Source: Luteococcus sp052116585
Lineage (GTDB): Bacteria > Actinomycetota > Actinomycetes > Propionibacteriales > Propionibacteriaceae
Assembly: GCF_052116585.1 (NCBI RefSeq)
Contig: NZ_JBQKKT010000004.1
Span: forward strand, 172,513-236,512
Direction: 5' to 3'
DNA: 64,000 nucleotides
The translations under genes were made by a program, and so were the position numbers. Shown piece by piece: positions 57,323-64,000 of this stretch. Every line of letters begins with the position of its first letter. The stretch's first letter is position 1. Under the pieces are notes generated by a model that saw only the letters and a program-made list of their open reading frames with translations, was not told the DNA's origin and made no database searches.

Positions 57323-58723
57323 ATGCGCCACCTCCATCTGGCCGAGCTGCGCGACTCCTGGACCGCCTGGCTGAGCGTCTCCCTCACCTTCATCACGGTC
57401 AATGCCGCCTTCGCACTGCTTGCGCTCGCAAGTGCATCGGCCCAACGCGCCGCTGCTGGCGGACTCCACCCCGACCTGGTGATGACCAATGACTTCACCA
57501 TCGGCATCAACCAGGGCATGTGCGCCCTGGTGGGGCTGATCGTGATCGGCACCGTCACGGGGCTGGTGGTCGGTTCCCGTCGCGGCTCGATCGCCCGGCT
57601 GCAGCTGGCCGGGGCCTCGCCTCGGCATGTCGTCGCAACCCTGATGACCCAGTTGGCCGTGGTGTCCCTGACCTGCGCCGTCATCGGTGACCTGATCGCC
57701 ATCCTGAGCGTCCAGGGCGCCCTCGACGCCCACACCACCAGCCAGCAGATGGAGCGGATCCCGGCAGTCTTCGATCCGCTGGCAGTGCTCGGGGCCAACC
57801 TGCTGTGCACCGGGATTGCCATGCTGGGCGGCCTGCGCGCCTCACTGCGAGCCACCCGTATTCCCCCGGTGGAGGCCCTGCGGCAGGCCAGCACCGCACC
57901 GTCAGCCCGCAAGGGCATGGTGGGACGCATCCTGTGGAGCATCCTGATGATCGCCCTGATCGCGGGACTGTTCGCCCTGACGCCCCAGGCCCGCAAGGTG
58001 GAGGACCAGCAGTTCGCAATGCAGGCCGTGATGCAGGCCGCCCTGATGCTGATCCCCTTGGTGGCCACCCTGCTCACGCAGGCCGCACCGCTGACCACGG
58101 GCCTGCTCACGCGTGGCTGGACCCGACTCGTCCCGGGCCGCAGCGGCACCTGGCATCTGGCCCGCAACACCGTGCTGGGCAAGATGGACCGGCTGCAGCG
58201 CACGGTGATCCCGGTGATGATCACCATGGGGCTGCTGTTCTCCATGATGACCTTGGGCAATTCCTTCGCCGCCACCCTGAAGGCCATGGGCAATGACGTG
58301 CAACTCACGGATGTCGACCTGCCCGGCCTGCTGGTGGTGATGGGGCTGCCGCTGGCGATCGCCGTGGCCGGCGCCCTGTCGGCACTGTTGATGATGGCCC
58401 GTCAGCGCGAGGCCGAGCTGGCGCTCGACGAGATCCTGGGCGCCACGCCTGCTCAGCGGGTACTGGTTCCGTTGCTGGAAGCCACCATCATCACGGTGAC
58501 GGCCTTCCTGCAGGCAGCCTTCCTGACCCTGGTGGTGGCCGCCTACATGCGGCTCGCCCTACCGATCGTGCTCTCCACCTTCCAGGTGGTCATCCCCTGG
58601 GGCACCATCCTCGTGATCTCGCTGGTGATCCTGGTGGCCACGGCGCTGTGCACCGTGGTGCCCACCCTGCCCAGTCTGAAGATGCCGCCGCCCCGGGTGA
58701 TCTCACGACGGGTGGCCGCCTAG
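57323..58723 (+). CDS. FtsX-like ABC transporter permease
   Basis: A 466-residue membrane protein with about ten hydrophobic segments, arranged as two FtsX-like repeats. The first contains RLQLAGASPRHVVATLMTQLAVV and the second the matching ALDEILGATPAQRVLVPLLEATII; both are the coupling-helix motif that contacts the ATPase. No large extracytoplasmic domain is present, unlike MacB. The transported substrate is unknown; such pairs often give resistance to peptides or drugs. Confidence 0.85.
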   Translation: MRHLHLAELRDSWTAWLSVSLTFITVNAAFALLALASASAQRAAAGGLHPDLVMTNDFTIGINQGMCALVGLIVIGTVTGLVVGSRRGSIARLQLAGASPRHVVATLMTQLAVVSLTCAVIGDLIAILSVQGALDAHTTSQQMERIPAVFDPLAVLGANLLCTGIAMLGGLRASLRATRIPPVEALRQASTAPSARKGMVGRILWSILMIALIAGLFALTPQARKVEDQQFAMQAVMQAALMLIPLVATLLTQAAPLTTGLLTRGWTRLVPGRSGTWHLARNTVLGKMDRLQRTVIPVMITMGLLFSMMTLGNSFAATLKAMGNDVQLTDVDLPGLLVVMGLPLAIAVAGALSALLMMARQREAELALDEILGATPAQRVLVPLLEATIITVTAFLQAAFLTLVVAAYMRLALPIVLSTFQVVIPWGTILVISLVILVATALCTVVPTLPSLKMPPPRVISRRVAA

Positions 58724-58763
58724 TTGTGTGGCCGCCGCCGGCTGTGGTCCGGGGCTCGGCCGG

Positions 58764-59372
58764 TCAGGAGTTGTACCGGTTCTGGGCCGCCTCCAGACCG
58801 CCCAGGACCAGCGCCTCCACGGCATCGGCTGCGCGGCCCACCTCGATCTCCAGATCCACCCGGAGGCTCTTGGGAATGGGGGCCAGCACATAGTCGGCGG
58901 GATCCTGACGGCCCGGCGGACGGCCGATCCCGAACCGAATGCGGTGGTAGTCCCCCGTCGTCAGGTGCTTGCGCAGGCTCTTCAGGCCGTTGTGCCCGTT
59001 GTCGCCACCGCCCAGCTTGAGGCGCAACTGTCCCAGGTCCAGGTCCAGTTCGTCGTGCACGGCCACCACGTGCGCCGGATCAACCTTGTGGAAGGCGCAC
59101 AGTTTGCCGACGGCCTGTCCGGACTCGTTCATGAAGGTGCGTGGCTTGACCAGCACCACCTTGGCCGCCCCGGCACCCGGGGCACCCATGCCGCCGGCGG
59201 ACAGACGGGTCTCCACCACGTCCGCCCGCATCTGGCGGGGGGCCGACCAGCTGGCCCGCGCTCGGCGGGCCAGCTCGTCGAGCACCATGAACCCGACATT
59301 GTGTCGGGTGTTGGAGTAGGCGGGGCCCGGATTCCCGAGCCCCGCCACCAGCCACGTCGTCACGTCGGCCAA
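58764..59372 (-). CDS. pth: Peptidyl-tRNA hydrolase
   Basis: A 202-residue Pth that releases peptides from prematurely dissociated peptidyl-tRNA. It starts with WLVAGLGNPGPAYSNTRHNVGF (catalytic His24) and has FMNESGQAVGKL and VHDELDLDLGQLRLKLGGGDNGHNGLKS. It lies behind rplY, the common bacterial arrangement. Confidence 0.95.
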   Translation of the reverse strand: MADVTTWLVAGLGNPGPAYSNTRHNVGFMVLDELARRARASWSAPRQMRADVVETRLSAGGMGAPGAGAAKVVLVKPRTFMNESGQAVGKLCAFHKVDPAHVVAVHDELDLDLGQLRLKLGGGDNGHNGLKSLRKHLTTGDYHRIRFGIGRPPGRQDPADYVLAPIPKSLRVDLEIEVGRAADAVEALVLGGLEAAQNRYNS

Positions 59373-59413
59373 CTCCGATTCGTTCGTGAGGGATCAGACC
59401 CCGAGGGGCCGGA

Positions 59414-60028
59414 TCACTCGCCCTCGGCGGCCTCGGCGGCCTCTCCCTCGGCGGCCTCGTCGCCCTCACCCTCGGTCTCGACGTCGAGCTCCTGGGCCTG
59501 GTTGATGCCGATGACCAGGGTCTCGGGATCCTCGGTGGCGGTGGCACCCTCGGGCAGCGTCACGTCGGAGACCAGGATCTGGGAACCGGCCTCGAGACCC
59601 TCGATGGAGATCTCGACCTGCTCGGGAATGTTGGTGGCGTCCACCTCGAGGGCCAGCGACATGAGGTCCTGGTTGACGGTGGTGTCAGGAGCGGCCTCGC
59701 CGGTCACCAGGACCGGGACCTCGACGACGACCTTCTCGCCGCGCTTCACGATGAGCAGGTCGACGTGCTCCAGGAAGCCGGTGATCGGGTCGCGCTGCAC
59801 CTGCTTGGGCAGGGCCAGCTGCTCCTTCTGGCCCTTGATGTCCAGGGTGAGCAGCACATTGGCCTGGCGCAGGGCCAGCATCATGTCGTGGCCGGGCAGG
59901 CTCAGGTGCACGGGATCGGTGCCGTGGCCGTACAGGACGGCGGGCACCTTGTCGGCGCGGCGGATGCGACGGGCAGCGCCCTTGCCGAACTCGGTACGCA
60001 GCTCGGCGGAAATCTTGCTGTCAGTCAT
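59414..60028 (-). CDS. rplY: 50S ribosomal protein L25/general stress protein Ctc
   Basis: A 204-residue two-domain L25 (TL5/CTC type) that binds 5S rRNA. The N-terminal domain is MTDSKISAELRTEFGKGAARR..., the C-terminal beta domain carries VPVLVTGEAAPD, and an acidic tail of EA repeats follows. The ATG at 60028 has GAGGAGA upstream. Cotranscribed with pth. Confidence 0.93.
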   Translation of the reverse strand: MTDSKISAELRTEFGKGAARRIRRADKVPAVLYGHGTDPVHLSLPGHDMMLALRQANVLLTLDIKGQKEQLALPKQVQRDPITGFLEHVDLLIVKRGEKVVVEVPVLVTGEAAPDTTVNQDLMSLALEVDATNIPEQVEISIEGLEAGSQILVSDVTLPEGATATEDPETLVIGINQAQELDVETEGEGDEAAEGEAAEAAEGE

Positions 60029-60059
60029 GGTGTCTCCTCGACCTCGATCTGGCGTCTTC

Positions 60060-60071
60060 CAGAAATTTCTG
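60060..60071. promoter_or_regulatory. 12-bp palindrome upstream of rplY
   Basis: CAGAAATTTCTG is perfectly symmetric, 32 bases before the rplY start; possibly an operator, possibly chance. Confidence 0.25.
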
Positions 60072-60294
60072 CAGCCAGAGAGGGAGGACGGGCCGGGGCC
60101 CTTCACTTACCACGTCGATAACGGACTCAGCGGTCCCTCGCCAGGCAACCCGGCGATCCTACATGCCGTCAGGCCCGGCAGCCAAGTTCGTCCCCCAGCG
60201 GGCACACAACCCCCGGCCCCTCACCGCCCGGCACCTAACCCCCCCAGCACCCAACCCCATGACCGAAGAGCTGCGCGAGGCATACTGGCAGACG

Positions 60295-61968
60295 ATGAAC
60301 ACTCCCGGCCCCCTCATCGTCCAGTCGGACCGAACCCTGCTTCTGGAGGTGGACCATCCCGACGCGGATGCCTGCCGCGTTGCGATCGCCCCCTTCGCCG
60401 AACTCGAGCGTGCCCCCGAGCACGTGCACACCTACCGGCTCACCCCCTTGGGGCTGTGGAATGCGCGCGCGGCGGGACACGACGCTGAACAGGTCGTCGA
60501 CGTGCTGATGCGCTTCAGCCGCTATCCCGTCGCGAGTTCCCTGTTGGTCGACGTCGCCGAGACGATCGATCGCTACGGCAGGCTCCGGATCGAGAAGCAC
60601 CCCACCCATGGCCTGGTGCTGGTGAGCACTGATCGGGCGGTGCTCACCGAGGTTCTCCGCTCTGCCAAGGTCAAGGGGCTGGTGGGCGGCCGGATCGATG
60701 ACGACACCGCGCTGGTGCACCCCTCCGAACGGGGCAACCTGAAGCAGGTGCTGCTCAAACTCGGCTGGCCGGCGGAGGACCTGGCCGGCTATGTGGACGG
60801 CGAAACGCACCCCATCGAGCTCGTGCAGGACGGCTGGGAGCTGCGTCCCTACCAGCACCAGGCCGCGGAGAGCTTCTGGCACGGCGGCTCCGGCGTCGTC
60901 GTGCTGCCGTGTGGGGCCGGCAAGACCATCGTCGGCGCCGACGCGATGAGCCTGGCGAAGGCAACCACCCTGATCCTGGTGACCAACACCGTCAGCGCCC
61001 GGCAGTGGCGCGACGAGCTGCTGCGCCGCACCTCACTGACCGAGGACGAGATCGGCGAATACTCCGGCAGCAAGAAGGAAGTGCGGCCGGTCACCATCGC
61101 CACCTATCAGGTGATCACGTCGAAGAAGCAGGGCATCCACCCCCATCTGGAGCTCTTCGACGCCCGGGACTGGGGGCTGGTGATCTACGACGAGGTGCAC
61201 CTGCTGCCTGCGCCGGTCTTCCGGATGACCGCCAACCTGCAGGCTCGCCGACGTCTGGGACTGACCGCAACCCTGGTGCGGGAGGACGGCCGGGAGGGCG
61301 ACGTCTTCAGCCTGATTGGGCCCAAGCGCTATGACGCACCGTGGAAGGAGATCGAGGCCCAGGGGTGGATTGCACCGGCAGATTGTGTGGAGGTGCGGGT
61401 GACCCTGTCCGATTCCGAGCGGATGGCGGTGGCCACCGCCGATCCCGACGTCCGCTACCGGCTGGCCGCGACGGCGGAGAGCAAGACTCCCGTGGTCCTG
61501 GACCTGGTGGAAGAGCATCGCGGACAGCCGACGCTGGTGATCGGGCAGTACGTGGACCAGCTCCAGGAGTTGGCGGACCAGTTGGGTGCCGAGATCATCA
61601 CCGGGTCCACCACCACCCGCCAACGCGAGGACATCTACCGCCGTTTCCGCGAGGGCGAGATCGATCTGCTCGTGGTGAGCAAGGTGGCCAACTTCTCGAT
61701 CGACCTGCCCAGCGCGGAGGTGGCGATCCAGGTCTCCGGGGCCTTCGGTTCCCGTCAGGAGGAGGCGCAACGGCTGGGCCGCCTGCTGCGCCCCAAGGGC
61801 GGCCGCACCGCCCGCTTCTACGCCGTGGTCAGCCGGGACACCCCCGACGCCGACTTCGCGCAGCACCGCCAGCGCTTCCTGGCCGAGCAGGGTTATGCCT
61901 ACCGCATCATCGACGCCGAGGAGGTGGGCTCCTCGCCGTCCCCACAGACACCCTCGCAGGACTCGTGA
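60295..61968 (+). CDS. XPB/ERCC3-type DNA repair helicase
   Basis: A 557-residue SF2 helicase of the bacterial XPB family, a 3'-5' DNA unwinding enzyme tied to repair. The N-terminal domain begins GPLIVQSDRTLLLEVDHPDA. The helicase core carries Walker A LPCGAGKT, the DEVH box YDEVHLLP, TATLVREDGREGD, and the C-lobe VSKVANFSIDLPSAEVAIQVSG. The start at 60295 matches where mycobacterial homologues begin and has CATACT 8 nt upstream. An in-frame ATG at 60259 would add 12 residues. Confidence 0.9.
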   Translation: MNTPGPLIVQSDRTLLLEVDHPDADACRVAIAPFAELERAPEHVHTYRLTPLGLWNARAAGHDAEQVVDVLMRFSRYPVASSLLVDVAETIDRYGRLRIEKHPTHGLVLVSTDRAVLTEVLRSAKVKGLVGGRIDDDTALVHPSERGNLKQVLLKLGWPAEDLAGYVDGETHPIELVQDGWELRPYQHQAAESFWHGGSGVVVLPCGAGKTIVGADAMSLAKATTLILVTNTVSARQWRDELLRRTSLTEDEIGEYSGSKKEVRPVTIATYQVITSKKQGIHPHLELFDARDWGLVIYDEVHLLPAPVFRMTANLQARRRLGLTATLVREDGREGDVFSLIGPKRYDAPWKEIEAQGWIAPADCVEVRVTLSDSERMAVATADPDVRYRLAATAESKTPVVLDLVEEHRGQPTLVIGQYVDQLQELADQLGAEIITGSTTTRQREDIYRRFREGEIDLLVVSKVANFSIDLPSAEVAIQVSGAFGSRQEEAQRLGRLLRPKGGRTARFYAVVSRDTPDADFAQHRQRFLAEQGYAYRIIDAEEVGSSPSPQTPSQDS

Positions 61969-62168
61969 GGGATTGCTGAGAGCCTTCACCGGAAGTTCTT
62001 CACCTGTGGACCGTTTGCTGCCGCCCAGGAGCTGGGGACGCTGTTACCCTCAGTGACCGAAGCTCGGTTTCTTGACATCAAGGAATGGAACGGGTCAATG
62101 AGGCTCCGCGGGCAACAAGAGCAAGATAGCGGTCCACGACGCGTGGGCCGAACAAGGAGTAATCAGCA
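61969..62168. other. Intergenic region ahead of aquaporin
   Basis: About 200 bases without a gene. A TTGACA-like hexamer (TTCTTGACATCAAGG, near 62069) suggests a sigma-A -35 for aqpZ, but no clear -10 at the right spacing was identified. An AAGGAG Shine-Dalgarno lies at 62154. Confidence 0.35.
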
Positions 62169-62933
62169 ATGAACGTTTCCATGAAGTCCCGCCTGGTGGC
62201 CGAATTCCTCGGCACCCTGTGGCTCGTGCTGGGTGGTTGCGGCTCGGCCGTGCTGGCCGCCAAGGTGCTCAGCACCGATCCCACCCCTGTCAACATGGGC
62301 ATCGGCTTCGTCGGTGTCTCGCTGGCCTTCGGCCTGACCGTCATGACCGCCGCCTACGCCTTCGGTCACCTCTCGGGTGGCCACTTCAACCCGGCCGTCA
62401 CCCTCGGCCTGTTCGCCGCGAAGCGCGTCGAGGCTGGCGCCGTGGCTCCCTACATCATCACCCAGGTGATCGGCGGTACCGTCGGCGCCGCCATCCTGTA
62501 CGTCATCGCCGGCGGCAAGTCCGGCTTCTCGGCCAGCGAGTCGGGCTTCGCCTCCAATGGCTACGGCGCCCACAGCCCTGACGGCTACTCGATGATGGCC
62601 GCGCTGGTCATCGAGATCGTGCTGACCGCCATGTTCCTGTTCGTGATCCTCGGTTCCACCGATGACCGCGCCCCCAAGGGCTTCGCCCCGATCGCCATCG
62701 GTCTGGCCCTGACCCTGATCCACCTGATCTCGATCCCGGTCACCAACACCTCGGTGAACCCGGCTCGCTCCACCGCCGTCGCCATCTTCCAGGGTGGTTG
62801 GGCGCTGGGCCAGCTGTGGCTCTTCTGGGTTGCCCCGATCATCGGTGCCGTCATCGCCGGTGCGCTGTACAAGACGCTGACCGACGAGGGCGTCGCCGTT
62901 CCCGAGCAGGCCGAGGCCCGCGTCGAGGCCTGA
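62169..62933 (+). CDS. aqpZ: Aquaporin Z
   Basis: A 254-residue water channel with six membrane helices and both NPA boxes: GGHFNPAVTLGLF and NTSVNPARSTAV. The TM5 segment HLISIPVTNTSVNPARS, with His, Thr and Arg of the narrow AqpZ selectivity filter, indicates water rather than glycerol. A hydrophilic Glu-rich tail follows. AAGGAG precedes the ATG. Confidence 0.94.
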   Translation: MNVSMKSRLVAEFLGTLWLVLGGCGSAVLAAKVLSTDPTPVNMGIGFVGVSLAFGLTVMTAAYAFGHLSGGHFNPAVTLGLFAAKRVEAGAVAPYIITQVIGGTVGAAILYVIAGGKSGFSASESGFASNGYGAHSPDGYSMMAALVIEIVLTAMFLFVILGSTDDRAPKGFAPIAIGLALTLIHLISIPVTNTSVNPARSTAVAIFQGGWALGQLWLFWVAPIIGAVIAGALYKTLTDEGVAVPEQAEARVEA

Positions 62934-62973
62934 GCCTCGCAGATGGGGCTGGGGCCTGAGCCTCGCACCGCCA

Positions 62974-63008
62974 GAATGGTCCGTCTCCCGATGGGAGGCG
63001 GACCATTC
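62974..63008. terminator. Bidirectional terminator between aqpZ and the Nudix gene
   Basis: A 16-bp stem with one G-T wobble (GAATGGTCCGTCTCCC with its partner) around a 3-nt loop, between convergent genes. Confidence 0.8.
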
Positions 63009-63024
63009 GTCGCCTCCGGGCCCG

Positions 63025-63537
63025 TCAGCCGGGCAGCGGCACGGTGGACTCGTCCATCTCTCCCAGATCGACGCAGGCCTCGCCGGCCCACCGGGCCAGT
63101 TCTGGGGTCTGCCGGGGCCAGATGGTCATGCTGGCTATCTGCTGTGGCGTGAACCATCCCCACTGCCCCATCCGCAGGCGTTCGGTGGCGGTGAAGCCGG
63201 TGGTGTCGACGTCGAAGCGGGGATGGTCCAGCAGGAAGATCTCCTCGTCCTGTACCAGGATGCGGTCGCTGTAGCCGTGGATGGCGACGCGTCGGGCCAC
63301 CGGCCCCTGGAGCTGGTCTGCGCGGATGGCCAGACCCGTCTCCTCCGCCAGTTCGCGGGCAGCGGCAGCCACGCTGTCCTCGTCGGGATCGATCCCGCCG
63401 CCCGGCAGGACCCACCAAGATGATCCGGGCACACCCGGATCGCTGTCCTGCATCAACAGCACGGAGTCGCCGTCACGGACCAGGACGCGGGCTCCGCGTC
63501 GGCGCTTGGTGCGGCGGGGGTCGTCTTGGCTGGCCAT
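63025..63537 (-). CDS. Nudix hydrolase
   Basis: A 170-residue Nudix enzyme. The box is complete: GGIDPDEDSVAAAARELAEE followed by TG, at about residues 47-70. The N-terminus is basic (TKRRRGARVLVRDGDSVLLM). The WWVLPGGG approach and GQWGWFTPQQI segment resemble MutT-like house-cleaning or ADP-ribose enzymes; the substrate is unknown. TAGATT lies 6 nt before the ATG. Confidence 0.88.
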   Translation of the reverse strand: MASQDDPRRTKRRRGARVLVRDGDSVLLMQDSDPGVPGSSWWVLPGGGIDPDEDSVAAAARELAEETGLAIRADQLQGPVARRVAIHGYSDRILVQDEEIFLLDHPRFDVDTTGFTATERLRMGQWGWFTPQQIASMTIWPRQTPELARWAGEACVDLGEMDESTVPLPG

Positions 63538-63543
63538 GCGCCC

Positions 63544-63549
63544 AATCTA
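63544..63549 (-). promoter_or_regulatory. -10 element of the Nudix gene
   Basis: TAGATT (minus strand), 6 nt before the ATG at 63537. Confidence 0.6.
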
Positions 63550-63734
63550 GTGAGCCGGCGCAGATCCCGACCCTGGCCCGTCGCACACCCTCCGTGGTCA
63601 CGTCCGATGCTGGGCCTGTGCTCGACTCCGACCGGGGACCGGAGCCGCCAGCGCCGTCGACAAGGGCGACGGCTTGGGCCAGCGCCCCGACAAGCCCGGC
63701 CGACGCCCCGGCCAGCGACAGCCGGTCGGCAGCC

Positions 63735-63890
63735 GAGTTGCGGGAGGCCAAGAAGCGCATCCGGCTGCTGGTACAGGAGAACAAGGTCCTGCGCCGCGCC
63801 GCGGCCTACCTGTCCAGTTCCGGTCGAAGAAATTCCTGCGTGAACTCGACGGCCACCACCTGACGGGGTCGATGGGCAGGGTTGCCGCGT
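63735..63890 (+). pseudogene. Decayed IS3-family transposase remnant
   Basis: Two transposase pieces lie in different frames. From 63735 the frame reads ELREAKKRIRLLVQENKVLR followed by RAAAYL, the coiled-coil end of an IS3-type OrfA. From about 63818 another frame reads FRSKKFLRELDGHHLTGSMG followed by RV, like the OrfB segment ahead of the second catalytic Asp. The rest of OrfB is missing, so a large internal deletion and a frameshift have occurred. Confidence 0.6.
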
Positions 63891-63910
63891 GCCTGTTAAC
63901 CGGCTAATGA

Positions 63911-63991
63911 GGACCAGAACCCTTGTCAGGAATGGTTTTGGGGCGTAGTCCTGTGGCATGGAGGACACGTCGATGAGGGTGGTTCTGGTCC
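63911..63991. repeat. 11-bp inverted repeat at the right edge
   Basis: GGACCAGAACC (63911-63921) and its complement GGTTCTGGTCC (63981-63991) lie 59 bases apart. One copy may be a terminal repeat of an insertion element that continues beyond the window. Confidence 0.4.
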
Positions 63992-64000
63992 GTGATGGCG
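63958..64000 (+). CDS. Possible start of a gene cut by the right edge
   Basis: An ATG at 63958 opens MEDTSMRVVLVRDG and runs off the window. Only 14 codons are visible, so it cannot be identified; given the transposase remnant just upstream it could belong to a mobile element. Confidence 0.25.
   Translation, partial: MEDTSMRVVLVRDG

Overview
The window is chromosomal DNA of a high-GC actinobacterium, most likely a member of Propionibacteriaceae. The main evidence is a two-subunit methylmalonyl-CoA mutase with its MeaB chaperone GTPase, a mycothiol S-conjugate amidase, a short actinobacterial Ppx, a DUF3117 protein, and two gene blocks in the same order as in mycobacteria (the Rv1080c-Rv1086 type and the Rv1014c-Rv1026 type). 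The genus is not resolved.

Layout. 1-8.5 kb: a DUF3117 protein, a small membrane protein, a LOG-family nucleotide hydrolase, DapE, hemolysin III, a Z-isoprenyl diphosphate synthase, a thioredoxin-fold DUF255 protein, Mca, DUF4307 and GreA. 8.6-19.2 kb: a DUF4097/DUF2089 envelope-type pair, an AI-2E family permease, an MFS permease, uracil-DNA glycosylase, a polysaccharide deacetylase lipoprotein, a nitrobindin-like protein, MsrA, a MATE exporter, a DAACS symporter and an M23 lipoprotein. 19.2-34.1 kb: a respiratory nitrate reduction island (narGHJI, narK1, narK2) flanked by molybdenum cofactor genes (mobA before it; moeA, moaD, moaA, moaE and a MoeB/ThiF-type gene after it). 34.2-40.5 kb: a DUF6918-like gene, a long cobalamin riboswitch, mutA, mutB and meaB. 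40.6-46.4 kb: EcsC-family, membrane, lipoprotein, zinc metallopeptidase, Nudix and Bax-inhibitor genes, then a repeat-rich noncoding stretch and an odd tRNA with anticodon UAA. 46.4-54.9 kb: the conserved minus-strand cluster mfd, SurA-like lipoprotein, mazG, eno, ftsB-like, DUF501, ppx. 55.0-62.9 kb: a G6PDH-family enzyme, an ABC exporter pair, pth, rplY, an XPB-type helicase and aquaporin Z. 63-64 kb: a Nudix hydrolase and a decayed IS3-family transposase remnant.

How the genes fit together. The nar genes encode anaerobic nitrate respiration, and the flanking moa/moe/mob genes supply its bis-MGD cofactor. MutAB/MeaB interconvert succinyl-CoA and methylmalonyl-CoA with adenosylcobalamin, and the riboswitch ties their expression to cobalamin.

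The strongest genome-scale signal is promoter architecture. At least 26 genes have an nANNNT hexamer (usually TANNNT) ending 6-7 nt before the start codon, the arrangement expected for leaderless mRNAs, and this decided many of the start sites given here. Other points of interest are the short-variable-loop tRNA with a UAA anticodon and G73, a perfect 20-bp operator-like palindrome over the hemolysin III promoter, the B12 riboswitch in front of a B12-dependent enzyme, an 18-bp-arm palindrome before an ABC operon, and several short intergenic tandem repeats. No large novel defence or mobile system was seen; most of the window is core genome.
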